Shown one piece after another: positions 8,253 to 16,230 of a stretch of 24,365 bases of DNA. This stretch comes from Flavobacteriales bacterium UBA5422. GTDB taxonomy: Bacteria; Bacteroidota; Bacteroidia; Flavobacteriales_D; Crocinitomicaceae. Numbering within the stretch: the stretch's first letter is position 1; each line of letters starts with the position of its first letter. Below the pieces are notes generated by a model. It was not told where the DNA came from. It worked only from the letters and a program-made list of their open reading frames with translations, and made no database searches. A program made the translations under genes and the position numbers. Location: the NCBI GenBank assembly GCA_002409405.1, contig DHNG01000022.1, positions 8,835 to 33,199 of the forward strand. Reading direction: 5' to 3'.

Positions 8253-9419
8253 ATGTCTGACAAGCGCTATAATCTCAGAGGAGTTTCTGCAGGAAAAGAA
8301 GATGTGCACAATGCGATTAAGAACGTTGATAAAGGATTATTTCCGCAAGCGTTCTGTAAAATAGTTCCGGATTACTTATCAGGTGATGAAGAATATTGTA
8401 TCGTAATGCATGCTGACGGAGCAGGTACCAAATCTTCACTGGCTTATATGTACTGGAAAGAAACCGGAGACTTGTCTGTCTGGAAAGGAATTGCTCAGGA
8501 CGCATTGATCATGAACATCGATGATTTACTGTGTGTGGGAGCAACAGATAACATCTTACTTTCTTCTACGATCGGACGAAATAAAAATTTAATCCCGGGA
8601 GAAGTTATTTCTTCCATTATCAACGGAACAGAAGAATTGCTGGAACAATTGAGAGGGCAAGGAATCGGTATTCACTCCACAGGTGGTGAAACCGCAGATG
8701 TAGGTGATCTTGTGAGAACCATCATTGTTGATTCTACCGTTGTCTGCAGAATGAAGCGTTCCGATGTTATTTCCAATCATACCATTCAACCGGGAGACGT
8801 CATTGTCGGACTTGCATCCTACGGACAAGCTGAATACGAAACGGATTACAACGGAGGAATGGGAAGTAACGGGCTGACATCTGCACGTCACGATGTATTC
8901 GGAAAATACCTGGCGGAACGTTATCCTGAAAGTTTTGACCCGAGTGTTCCTGCTGAATTGGTGTATTCCGGTACAAAACAATTGACGGATCGCATTGAAA
9001 ATACTCCTGTTGATGCAGGTAAACTGGTACTCTCACCTACGCGAACGTATGCCCCGGTGATCAAACAAATTTTAGAAAAATACCGTTCTCAGATCCATGG
9101 AATGGTTCATTGTTCGGGAGGTGCACAGACAAAAGTGCTGCACTTTGTTGACAATGTACATGTGATCAAAGACAATTTATTTCCGATTCCACCACTGTTT
9201 AAATTGATCCAGGAGGAATCAGGGACTGATTGGCAGGAAATGTACAAAGTCTTTAACATGGGACACCGGATGGAAATCTACTGTCCACAGGAAATTGCGC
9301 AGGAAATTATTGATTGTTCGACTGCATTTGGTGTGGAAGCACAAATTGTGGGTCGGGTAGAAGCGTCCGACAGCAAAAAACTGACGATCGAATCACCTTA
9401 CGGAACTTTTTATTATTAA
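8253..9419 (+). CDS. purM: Phosphoribosylformylglycinamidine cyclo-ligase (AIR synthase), Bacteroidetes form
   Basis: AIR synthase closes the imidazole ring in purine synthesis, converting FGAM plus ATP to AIR. The 388-residue product has the PurM layout: an N-terminal ATP-binding half with VMHADGAGTKSSLAY, QDALIMNIDDLLCVGATD and STGGETADVGDLVRT, and a C-terminal half with VGLASYGQAEYE, MGSNGLTSARH, VLSPTRTYAPV, HCSGGAQTKVL and VFNMGHRMEIY. It is longer than the E. coli enzyme (about 345 residues) but matches the length seen in Bacteroidetes. Because PurM and SelD/HypE share this fold, the assignment rests on the GTK and GGETAD motifs and on the length. The stop lies 2 bp from the ligA stop in convergent orientation, with no room for a terminator. 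Confidence 0.85.
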   Translation: MSDKRYNLRGVSAGKEDVHNAIKNVDKGLFPQAFCKIVPDYLSGDEEYCIVMHADGAGTKSSLAYMYWKETGDLSVWKGIAQDALIMNIDDLLCVGATDNILLSSTIGRNKNLIPGEVISSIINGTEELLEQLRGQGIGIHSTGGETADVGDLVRTIIVDSTVVCRMKRSDVISNHTIQPGDVIVGLASYGQAEYETDYNGGMGSNGLTSARHDVFGKYLAERYPESFDPSVPAELVYSGTKQLTDRIENTPVDAGKLVLSPTRTYAPVIKQILEKYRSQIHGMVHCSGGAQTKVLHFVDNVHVIKDNLFPIPPLFKLIQEESGTDWQEMYKVFNMGHRMEIYCPQEIAQEIIDCSTAFGVEAQIVGRVEASDSKKLTIESPYGTFYY

Positions 9420-9421
9420 AA

Positions 9422-11434
9422 TCAGCTGTTTAGCAATTTGACGAAATCATCTTCTGAAAGGATCGGAATATTCAGTTCTGTTGCCTTTTGAAGTTTGGAT
9501 GGCCCCATATTTTCTCCTGCGAGCACAAAATCTGTCTTTTTTGAAATGGAGGAAACGTTTTTGCCGCCGTTGTCTTCAATCAATACTTTCAACTCGTCCC
9601 TGGAAAACGAAGTAAATACACCCGATACCACAAATGATTTGCCTTCCAGTTTATTCGAAACAGCTTCTTTTGTTTCTGTTTCGAATTGCAATCCTGCAAG
9701 TTGTAAACGACTGACCAGTTCCATGTGTTCCGGTTTCTCAAAATAAGTACGTACAGATTGCGCAATGCGTTCCCCTATTTCATCTACAAGCGTTAATTCC
9801 AGCTCCGTTGCTGTTCGTATATTTTCCAACGACTTAAAATGTTTCGCCAACTTTTTTGCAACCGTTTCTCCTACGTAACGGATTCCCAAGGCAAATAAAA
9901 CCCGTTCAAACGGTACTTCCCGGGATGCTTTCAACCCCAGCAAGAGGTTATTGGCACTTTTTTCAGCCATCCGATCCAGATTGATTAATTGATCGAAGGT
10001 CAAATCGTACAAATCAGCGCTGTTTTTTATCAATCCTTTGTCAAACAACAACTGAACCGTTTCGGCCCCGAGACCATCTATGTCCATGGCTTTTCTTCCG
10101 ATAAAATGTTCAATTTTACCTTTCATTTGCGGGGGACAGGCAATATCATTCGGACAAAAATGCTGTGCTTCACCTTCTGTTCGCACGAGCTCACTTTCGC
10201 ATTCCGGGCAGTGATGAATGAATTCAAATTTTGATGCCTCCGGATTGCGTTTATCCAGATTCACGCCTACAATTTTCGGAATGATTTCCCCGCCTTTTTC
10301 GACGAAAACAGCATCGTTTACATGCAGATCAAATTTCTCCATCTGATCTGAGTTGTGAAGCGACGCCCGTTTGACAGTTGTTCCACCCAAATGTACAGGA
10401 GTTAAATTAGCAACCGGTGTAATGGCGCCTGTTCTCCCTACCTGGTAATTGATAGATAACAAGGTTGTTTCTGCACGTTCTGTCTTAAATTTATAAGCAA
10501 TTGCCCAACGTGGGGACTTCGCTGTGAATCCCAGCTCTTCCTGTTGTCGGTAATTATTGACTTTGATGACAACTCCGTCAATTTCAAACGGCAATTGTTT
10601 CCGGTGTTCATCCCAGTAATGGATAAATGCCATAATTCCTTCGATGGAATTCACTTTGGCAATAAAACGTTTGTCAGCCGGTGGTACTTTGAATCCCCAT
10701 TTCCCAGCCAGTTGAACCATTTCGTAGTGTCCTTCCGCAAATTGAGAAGCACCGTACACACCATATAAGTAGGAGTCCAACCCGCGGGATGCTACAATTT
10801 TAGAATCCTGTAATTTTAACGTTCCTGAAGCAGAATTCCGTGGGTTTGCAAAAACAGATTCACCTAAATCTTCCCGTTCTCTGTTCAGTGCCGCAAATTT
10901 TTGCAGCGGAAAGAAAATTTCTCCCCGTATTTCAAATGTATCCGGGTAATCCCCTTTTAGTTTTAATGGTACAGATTTTATCGTACGGACATTGGATGTA
11001 ATGTTTTCTCCCTGGGTTCCGTCTCCGCGTGTAACAGCTTGCGACAAAATTCCGTTATCGTAGCGAATTCCGATCGCTACACCATCGTATTTGAGCTCGC
11101 ATACATATTCAAGATCACCATCAGCGATTTTTTTAATCCGGTTTTCCCAATCGATAATTTCGTCCTCTGAATACGTATTGGAAAGCGAAAGCATCGGGTA
11201 GACATGTTTCACCGTTTCAAATTTTTTGGTAATGTCTCCTCCGACCCGCTTTGATGGAGAATAATCAAATGCAAATTCCGGAAATTGTTGTTCCAATGTT
11301 TCCAGCTCTTTTAACAGCATGTCAAAATCGTAATCCGAAATAGAAGGATTACTTTCTACGTAATAGCTATAATTATGTACATTGATTTCTTCAATTAACT
11401 GCTCAATGCGTGCCTTTGCCTGATTTACTTCCAT
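9422..11434 (-). CDS. ligA: NAD-dependent DNA ligase LigA
   Basis: Seals nicks in double-stranded DNA during replication and repair, using NAD+. The 670-residue product contains every expected domain. The N-terminal Ia domain has the Tyr residues of HNYSYYV and SDYDFDML. The adenylation domain has the nucleophilic Lys115 in ELKYDGVAIG, with RGDGTQGENIT, and later VVIKVN and SPRWAIAYKF. The OB-fold has QVGRTGAITPVANL. The four-cysteine zinc finger is CPECESEL...FCPNDIACPP. Helix-hairpin-helix repeats follow, and a C-terminal BRCT domain opens NKLEGKSFVVSGVF. I chose ATG 11434; the TTG at 11449 would put five non-conserved residues in front and lies inside the likely promoter. Confidence 0.97.
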   Translation of the reverse strand: MEVNQAKARIEQLIEEINVHNYSYYVESNPSISDYDFDMLLKELETLEQQFPEFAFDYSPSKRVGGDITKKFETVKHVYPMLSLSNTYSEDEIIDWENRIKKIADGDLEYVCELKYDGVAIGIRYDNGILSQAVTRGDGTQGENITSNVRTIKSVPLKLKGDYPDTFEIRGEIFFPLQKFAALNREREDLGESVFANPRNSASGTLKLQDSKIVASRGLDSYLYGVYGASQFAEGHYEMVQLAGKWGFKVPPADKRFIAKVNSIEGIMAFIHYWDEHRKQLPFEIDGVVIKVNNYRQQEELGFTAKSPRWAIAYKFKTERAETTLLSINYQVGRTGAITPVANLTPVHLGGTTVKRASLHNSDQMEKFDLHVNDAVFVEKGGEIIPKIVGVNLDKRNPEASKFEFIHHCPECESELVRTEGEAQHFCPNDIACPPQMKGKIEHFIGRKAMDIDGLGAETVQLLFDKGLIKNSADLYDLTFDQLINLDRMAEKSANNLLLGLKASREVPFERVLFALGIRYVGETVAKKLAKHFKSLENIRTATELELTLVDEIGERIAQSVRTYFEKPEHMELVSRLQLAGLQFETETKEAVSNKLEGKSFVVSGVFTSFSRDELKVLIEDNGGKNVSSISKKTDFVLAGENMGPSKLQKATELNIPILSEDDFVKLLNS

Positions 11435-11438
11435 GGAG

Positions 11439-11469
11439 TAAAAATACAACGATTTCGGAGTGTAGCAAT
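11439..11469 (-). promoter_or_regulatory. Candidate promoter of ligA, nearly leaderless
   Basis: On the minus strand: ATTG (11469-11466), 19 bp, TATTTTTA (11446-11439), each one base off the TTTG / TAnnTTTG consensus. Only four bases (CTCC) separate it from the ligA ATG, so transcription would begin at or next to the start codon. Confidence 0.5.
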
Positions 11470-11686
11470 AGGCTGTTGAAAAATTGAAGCAAAGCAGCTG
11501 GAATAGATGGAGAACTATTTTTCAACAAATGAATGGGTAGAATATTTTTTGATTTCTTAGACGTGTTTAAAAAAATATATGTATTATTGCACCACCTAAA
11601 AGTACAACCTGTATTCACTTTTACGAAAAATCATTTCCTTATATTTTATTGAAATATAAAAATTAATACCCACTTTATCAATATTT
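11450..11686. other. Divergent ligA-rho intergenic region with two inverted repeats
   Basis: 237 bp, AT-rich, no credible gene. A perfect 11-bp inverted repeat (TGTTGAAAAAT at 11474-11484, its complement at 11517-11527) flanks a 32-bp core. An 8-bp inverted repeat (TTATATTT at 11639-11646, complement at 11652-11659, 5-base loop) lies 27 bp before the rho ATG. I could not find a clean TTTG-N19-TAnnTTTG promoter for rho; the nearest -7-like word is TATTATTG at 11582-11589. Confidence 0.6.
11474..11527. repeat. 11-bp perfect inverted repeat, 32-bp spacer
   Basis: TGTTGAAAAAT at 11474-11484 and ATTTTTCAACA at 11517-11527. It could form a hairpin in a long rho leader RNA or be a two-site operator. 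No U-tract follows, so it is not a terminator, and both neighbouring genes point away from it. Confidence 0.75.
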
Positions 11687-13471
11687 ATGGATAAAAAAAC
11701 GTTGGAAAGTAAAAAGCTTTCAGACTTAAAAGAAATCGCAGCTACCTTAGGAATCAAAGTTGACGGAATGAAAAAGGCTGACATGATTCAGGCGATTATC
11801 GGAGGTCAAATTGCTGATTCACCTGTAGTGGAAGAAGAAGTGAAAACAGCGACTGAAAAAGAAAAACGACCAAGAAAAAAAGTTCAGCAGCAAACTCCGC
11901 AAAAGAAAGAAGAACCTGCACAGGTAGAATTATTTGCAGAAACAGTTACAGAACAGGTTCCTGTGAAACAGCAAAAGAATCAGAAAAAAGAACCTGTACA
12001 GCAATCGGAAACTACTGCTGAAACAACAGAAGATAATAAACCAAAGGGCAGAAATTTGCTGGCACTTGCGTCATCACAAAAAACAGTGAAGCCGGAAGAA
12101 CAACAAGAAGTGGTTGCTAAACAAACTGAAACACCTGAAGTTGAACAAAAATCAGAACAAGCAGCTCAACAGCCACAGCAACGAAATCAGGAAAGACAAG
12201 ACCGTCAGGAACGGGACAACAGGCCGAAACAAAACCAACAACACCAGAATCAGCAGCATCAAAACCAGCAGCACCAGAATCAACAAAACAATAGAAATCG
12301 TCATCACCAAAATCAGCAACAAGAGCAGGAGGTGAAAGATGATGCATATGATCTGGTAGGAATTGTTTCTGCAGAAGGAGTATTGGAAGTCATTCAGGAT
12401 GGATATGGGTTCCTGCGTTCTTCGGATTATAATTACTTACCGTCTCCGGATGATATTTATGTAAGCCAGAGCCAGATTAAGTTGTTTGGTTTGAAAACAG
12501 GAGATACGGTAAAAGGAACAATTCGTCCTCCGAAAGAAGGAGAAAAATATTTCCCGCTTGTAAAAGTAGAATCAATCAATGGCCGTGATCCGTCATACAT
12601 CCGTGATCGCGTACCGTTCCAATATTTAACACCATTATTTCCGGATGAAAAATTCAAATTGACAGGACATCCGCAGGAAACGTTATCCACACGTGTAATG
12701 GATTTATTCGCACCGATCGGAAAAGGACAACGTGGAATGATCGTTGCACAGCCGAAAACCGGTAAAACCATGTTGCTGAAAGATGTAGCAAACGCAATTG
12801 CTGCCAATCACCCGGAAACATACCTGATCGTTTTGTTGATCGACGAACGTCCGGAAGAGGTGACAGACATGGCACGCAGTGTAAAAGCGGAAGTGATCGC
12901 TTCTACATTTGATGAGCCGGCAGAACGCCACGTAAAAGTAGCAAACATGGTACTGGAAAAAGCGAAACGAATGGTGGAGTGTGGTCATGATGTATGTATC
13001 CTGTTGGATTCAATTACACGATTGGCACGCGCATACAACACGGTTTCTCCTGCATCAGGAAAAGTATTGTCGGGTGGGGTGGATGCAAACGCATTGCACA
13101 AACCGAAACGTTTCTTCGGATCTGCACGGAAAATTGAAAACGGAGGTTCACTTTCCATTCTGGCAACAGCCTTGACGGACACCGGATCAAAAATGGACGA
13201 AGTAATCTTCGAAGAATTTAAAGGTACGGGGAACATGGAGTTACAGCTGGATCGTAAAATTGCCAATAGAAGAATTTATCCGGCAATTGACATTACAGCT
13301 TCGGGAACACGTCGAGAAGACTTGTTGGTTTCCAAAGATGTATTGCAACGGGTGTGGTTGATGCGTAAATTTATTGCGGACATGAATCCTGTTGAAGCAA
13401 TGGAATTTATGAAAGAACGAATGGAAGGAACACTTTCTAATGAAGAGTTTCTTGTATCAATGAACAGCTAA
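11687..13471 (+). CDS. rho: Transcription termination factor Rho with Q/N-rich N-terminal insertion
   Basis: Hexameric RNA-dependent ATPase that ends transcription. At 594 residues it is about 175 longer than E. coli Rho. Residues 1-38 form the Rho_N helical domain (SKKLSDLKEIAATLGIKVDG). Residues ~50-218 are a low-complexity, charged and Q/N-rich insertion, including four QNQQ units separated by His at residues 182-200. The RNA-binding OB fold starts near 228 (GVLEVIQDGYGFLRSSDYNY). The ATPase core has Walker A PKTGKT at 356-361, LLIDERPEEVTDM, Walker B ILLDS with Asp441, and the Q/R-loop region. In Bacteroides thetaiotaomicron the equivalent disordered insertion is known to drive Rho condensation; here that is inference. 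DUF4199 follows after 15 bp. Confidence 0.97.
   Translation: MDKKTLESKKLSDLKEIAATLGIKVDGMKKADMIQAIIGGQIADSPVVEEEVKTATEKEKRPRKKVQQQTPQKKEEPAQVELFAETVTEQVPVKQQKNQKKEPVQQSETTAETTEDNKPKGRNLLALASSQKTVKPEEQQEVVAKQTETPEVEQKSEQAAQQPQQRNQERQDRQERDNRPKQNQQHQNQQHQNQQHQNQQNNRNRHHQNQQQEQEVKDDAYDLVGIVSAEGVLEVIQDGYGFLRSSDYNYLPSPDDIYVSQSQIKLFGLKTGDTVKGTIRPPKEGEKYFPLVKVESINGRDPSYIRDRVPFQYLTPLFPDEKFKLTGHPQETLSTRVMDLFAPIGKGQRGMIVAQPKTGKTMLLKDVANAIAANHPETYLIVLLIDERPEEVTDMARSVKAEVIASTFDEPAERHVKVANMVLEKAKRMVECGHDVCILLDSITRLARAYNTVSPASGKVLSGGVDANALHKPKRFFGSARKIENGGSLSILATALTDTGSKMDEVIFEEFKGTGNMELQLDRKIANRRIYPAIDITASGTRREDLLVSKDVLQRVWLMRKFIADMNPVEAMEFMKERMEGTLSNEEFLVSMNS
12230..12286 (+). repeat. In-frame QNQQ-H tandem repeat in rho
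   Basis: 57 bp encoding residues 182-200, four copies of QNQQ joined by single His residues (15-bp period). Synonymous codons vary between copies (CAG/CAA, CAC/CAT, AAC/AAT), so the peptide pattern is kept while the DNA has drifted. Confidence 0.85.
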
Positions 13472-13486
13472 TTTCAATCAATAAAA

Positions 13487-14041
13487 ATGAAAGTAACCAT
13501 CAAGACAGCATTGATTTGTGCCGCAGTATGGATTGGCTTTAAATTACTGGGGTATCAGTTGGGATGGAACACACCCGACTATACCTCATTGTTTGTACTG
13601 ACCAATATCCTGGGGCTTCTGGTAGCTGTTTCCGTTGGTTTATACCTTCAGAAACGAAAAGGAGTAGAGGACGATAGCATGCTGACCGATATCAAGAATG
13701 GAATGACTTCAGGTGTTATCTATGCACTGGTTGTTTGCGGTTTCCTGTATCTCTACTACGAAAAAATCGATCCGGAATACAACCAGAAAATGATTGCGGA
13801 GCGTGAAATGTATTTCAAGACCATCGTGGACGATCCTGCGCAATTGAAAGAATTGAAGGCTTCGAATAAAGAACTGGAAGTAATGACCAAAGATGAGATC
13901 CTCGAAGAATTTCGGAAAACACCGCAAATGCTGTTCTCCGGAACGTTTATGATGACCTTCGGAATGCTTTCTATGTTGGTGTTATCTACCTTGTACAGTA
14001 TTCTGGTGTCAATTATCTACCGGAAAGTATTGTTTCGGTAA
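13487..14041 (+). CDS. DUF4199 family membrane protein
   Basis: 184-residue integral membrane protein with four hydrophobic segments, at about residues 5-25, 33-53, 74-93 and 148-178. A charged soluble loop (residues ~94-147, EREMYFKTIVDDPAQLKELK) sits between the third and fourth. The segment pattern and the central NGMTSGVIYALVVCGFLYLYYEKIDP stretch fit DUF4199, a family found mainly in Bacteroidetes with no known function. It starts 15 bp after the rho stop and ends 5 bp before the next ATG, so rho, this gene and the DUF4269 gene are probably one transcription unit. I cannot assign a role. Confidence 0.75.
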   Translation: MKVTIKTALICAAVWIGFKLLGYQLGWNTPDYTSLFVLTNILGLLVAVSVGLYLQKRKGVEDDSMLTDIKNGMTSGVIYALVVCGFLYLYYEKIDPEYNQKMIAEREMYFKTIVDDPAQLKELKASNKELEVMTKDEILEEFRKTPQMLFSGTFMMTFGMLSMLVLSTLYSILVSIIYRKVLFR

Positions 14042-14046
14042 ACGAA

Positions 14047-14589
14047 ATGAGCATTGATTTTACAAGTATAGCATATTTAGAGAATGGCAACGAGCGGCAG
14101 AAAAATCTGTATCGATTGCTGACATCCTACAAAATTATAGAACAATTACAAGCGTTTGATCCGATTGTCGTCGGAACGATTCCCATTGATATCGCTCTTG
14201 AATCAAGTGATGTTGATATCATCTTGTACACAGAGAATCCTGAATTGCTTGTTGCTGTACTGAATAACTATTTTTCCAAATGGAACGACTTTCATATTGA
14301 AAGAAAGGAAGGTGCAGATCAATCAGTGGTTTGCAATTTCATCATCGAGGACATTCCGTTTGAATTATATGCAACAGCAATTCCGACAGATCAACAGGCC
14401 GGATACATTCACATGTTAAAAGAGCACGAAATATTGTGCCGGGAAAACAGCGAATTTCGGAAGAAAATCATGGAATTGAAGCAACAGGGGATAAAAACAG
14501 AGCCTGCTTTTTGTCTGTTACTGGGATTGATTACGGATGACCCGTATCAGAAGTTGTTGGAATTTAATGTTGATACGTACTACCGATAA
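14047..14589 (+). CDS. DUF4269 family, nucleotidyltransferase-like protein
   Basis: 180-residue soluble protein. Near residues 38-58 it has VVGTIPIDIALESSDVDIIL. The G[ST]xPIDIxxxxSDxDI arrangement resembles the nucleotidyltransferase-fold metal-binding motif (Gly-Ser...Asp-x-Asp), and the family name DUF4269 fits the pattern and length. Later blocks, FELYATAIPTDQQAGYIHM and KTEPAFCLLLGLITDDPYQKLLEF, are also typical. The substrate is unknown. It lies 5 bp after the DUF4199 gene and is convergent with the DUF721 gene, 16 bp apart. Confidence 0.7.
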   Translation: MSIDFTSIAYLENGNERQKNLYRLLTSYKIIEQLQAFDPIVVGTIPIDIALESSDVDIILYTENPELLVAVLNNYFSKWNDFHIERKEGADQSVVCNFIIEDIPFELYATAIPTDQQAGYIHMLKEHEILCRENSEFRKKIMELKQQGIKTEPAFCLLLGLITDDPYQKLLEFNVDTYYR

Positions 14590-14605
14590 TTTTGTCGTTC
14601 AGCAA

Positions 14606-14908
14606 TTACTCAAACCAGACATCATCAATGATCTTAGAACCTGCATACTCATTGACGCGTAACAAAATAATTTGCTTTCCGTGAGCTAACTCATCCCGCA
14701 TAACAGAAGAATTCATTTTAATGTGTAAAATCCGGTTACGGATGTAGAGCTTTTCCGTACGATTGGCAACCGCTATTCCCATCATGTCTTTCCAACCGTT
14801 GAGTACGTCCATTTCCTTCATTTTACCATCCAGACGATAAGCTTTCAGGAACTTGTCGATTAAGTCCTTGAGAGGTGTTTCTGTTGCATTTCGTTTAAAT
14901 TCACTCAT
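14606..14908 (-). CDS. DUF721 (DciA-like) protein
   Basis: 100-residue basic protein with the DUF721 pattern: an N-terminal helix pair (PLKDLIDKFLKAYRLDGKM), a central WKDMMGIAVANRTEKLYIRNRILHIKM block and a helical MRDELAHGKQIILLRVNEYAG. DUF721 includes DciA, the ancestral loader or operator of the replicative helicase DnaB in bacteria that lack DnaC. This short form has only the KH-like domain and no long C-terminal tail. Its ATG overlaps the recF stop (ATGA), so the two are translationally coupled. That suggests a replication/repair job, but helicase loading by this protein is inference. Confidence 0.78.
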   Translation of the reverse strand: MSEFKRNATETPLKDLIDKFLKAYRLDGKMKEMDVLNGWKDMMGIAVANRTEKLYIRNRILHIKMNSSVMRDELAHGKQIILLRVNEYAGSKIIDDVWFE

Positions 14909-16044
14909 GCGCTAACACTTATCAGTTTAGACTCCAATTCGGGCAATATTTCCACCGTTCCCTGATCAATACGGTACATTTTTCCTTTCAGGTTGTTTTC
15001 AGAAAATGTGTGCCGGATACGTTCCTCATCGGTATCGGTAACAAGTACCTGTCCGAAAAAATCAGTGGAAACCAAATCCATTAAACGCTGGACACGATTT
15101 CTGTCCAATTTATCAAAGATATCATCGAGCAGCAAAATCGGTTTTAAGTCCAGGTTCTGCTTTAACCAGTCATATTGAGCCAATCGAAGAGCGATAATAA
15201 ATGATTTTTGCTGTCCCTGTGAACCGAATTTTTTCACCGGATGTCCTTTAATCAGGAATAATAAATCGTCTTTGTGAGTTCCTGCGTTGGTATATTGTGT
15301 AACAGCATCTTTCCGTTCGTACTGTTTCAGAACCTCTTCAAACGGTGCTTCATTCAGTTGCGAACGGTATTCCAGTGTCACTTCATCTGTATCTAGTCCG
15401 ATCCGGTTGTAATGATGCTGAAATACAGGAATAAAATCACGTAAAAATGCAATGCGTTTTTGGTGAATTCTGTTGCCGGTTGTTAATAACTGATCGTTCC
15501 ACACATCAATGGATTCCCGCTCGAAAAAACCGTTTTCATACATGTGTTTCAACAATGCATTGCGTTGAAGTAAAATCTTGTTGTAACGTTGAATATCTGA
15601 AAGGTATTCCCGATCCGATTGGGAAATAATACCGTCCATCCATTTTCTTCTGAGTTCACTTCCTTCAGAAATCAAATCTTTGTCATACGGGGAGATAATG
15701 ACCGTTGGAAACAAACCGATGTGTTCAGACAGTTTTTCGTATTCTTTTTTATTTTGTTTAAATACCTTTTTTGTTCCGGTTTTTAATGCGCAATGAATAG
15801 CATATTCTTTCTCTGCTTTACCGAAAACCCCGATAATGGAAAAAAACTGCTGGTCAAATCGAATGTTTTGCCGGTCTACGGTATTCAGATATGATTTGCA
15901 CATACTGAGATAATGTACCGCATCCAGGATATTTGTTTTCCCGGAACCGTTGACTCCAATGAAACAGTTAATTCCTTCATTTAAAAGAATTTCAGCTTCT
16001 TCATAGTTCTTGAAATTAATTAATTGGAGTGATTTGAGGTGCAT
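14905..16044 (-). CDS. recF: DNA replication/repair protein RecF
   Basis: SMC-like ABC ATPase that helps RecO and RecR load RecA at gapped DNA. The 379-residue product begins MHLKSLQLINFKNYEE. It has Walker A GVNGSGKTN at residues 30-38, FPTVIISPYDKDLISEGSELRRKWMD, the ABC signature KFGSQGQQKSFIIALRLAQ, and Walker B PILLLDDIFDKLD followed by the D-loop. Length and motif order match the family. Downstream, the DUF721 gene overlaps by 4 bp. The first codon is 4 bases after a perfect -7 box. Confidence 0.96.
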   Translation of the reverse strand: MHLKSLQLINFKNYEEAEILLNEGINCFIGVNGSGKTNILDAVHYLSMCKSYLNTVDRQNIRFDQQFFSIIGVFGKAEKEYAIHCALKTGTKKVFKQNKKEYEKLSEHIGLFPTVIISPYDKDLISEGSELRRKWMDGIISQSDREYLSDIQRYNKILLQRNALLKHMYENGFFERESIDVWNDQLLTTGNRIHQKRIAFLRDFIPVFQHHYNRIGLDTDEVTLEYRSQLNEAPFEEVLKQYERKDAVTQYTNAGTHKDDLLFLIKGHPVKKFGSQGQQKSFIIALRLAQYDWLKQNLDLKPILLLDDIFDKLDRNRVQRLMDLVSTDFFGQVLVTDTDEERIRHTFSENNLKGKMYRIDQGTVEILPELESKLISVSA

Positions 16045-16048
16045 AGAG

Positions 16049-16056
16049 CAAAAGTA
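16049..16056 (-). promoter_or_regulatory. -7 box of recF, nearly leaderless
   Basis: Minus strand TACTTTTG, an exact TAnnTTTG match, followed by CTCT and then the recF ATG. The -33 position (19 bp further up) reads AATC, not TTTG, so only half of the promoter is supported. Confidence 0.5.
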
Positions 16057-16176
16057 AGAAAAGAATCAGGAAGTTGATTGCTGTATCAGAATAAATATTC
16101 AGCATCCGTATGTGAATAACGTTTTGGTGTTTTTTCTCATTTTTTACTCCAAAATCGATTTCTTAACATAGGTCAA

Positions 16177-16206
16177 TTGATAATTCACAGCATCTTCAGA
16201 CCTTTG
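16177..16206 (+). promoter_or_regulatory. Promoter of the pirin-YceI unit
   Basis: TTG (16177-16179), 19 bp, GACCTTTG (16199-16206). The -7 box differs from consensus only in its first base. The pirin ATG is 24 bases downstream. The rest of the 186-bp recF-pirin gap holds a 6-bp inverted repeat (TTTTGG 16122-16127 / CCAAAA 16149-16154) with a T-rich loop. Confidence 0.6.
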
Positions 16207-16230
16207 TATCGTAAATAAATCATTCGGGCT

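Noticed and set aside
11403..11618. 71-residue minus-strand frame reaching from ligA into the intergenic gap
   Set aside because: Overlaps the ligA start and its promoter, no family resemblance, no ribosome-binding context.
12226..12312. Short repeats resembling a CRISPR array
   Set aside because: 15-bp period, in frame inside rho, no spacers; it is a coding Q/N/H repeat.
16111..16119. DnaA-box-like TGTGAATAA upstream of recF
   Set aside because: One mismatch to TGTGGATAA and only a single copy; no cluster, AT-rich unwinding element or dnaA gene, so not an origin.
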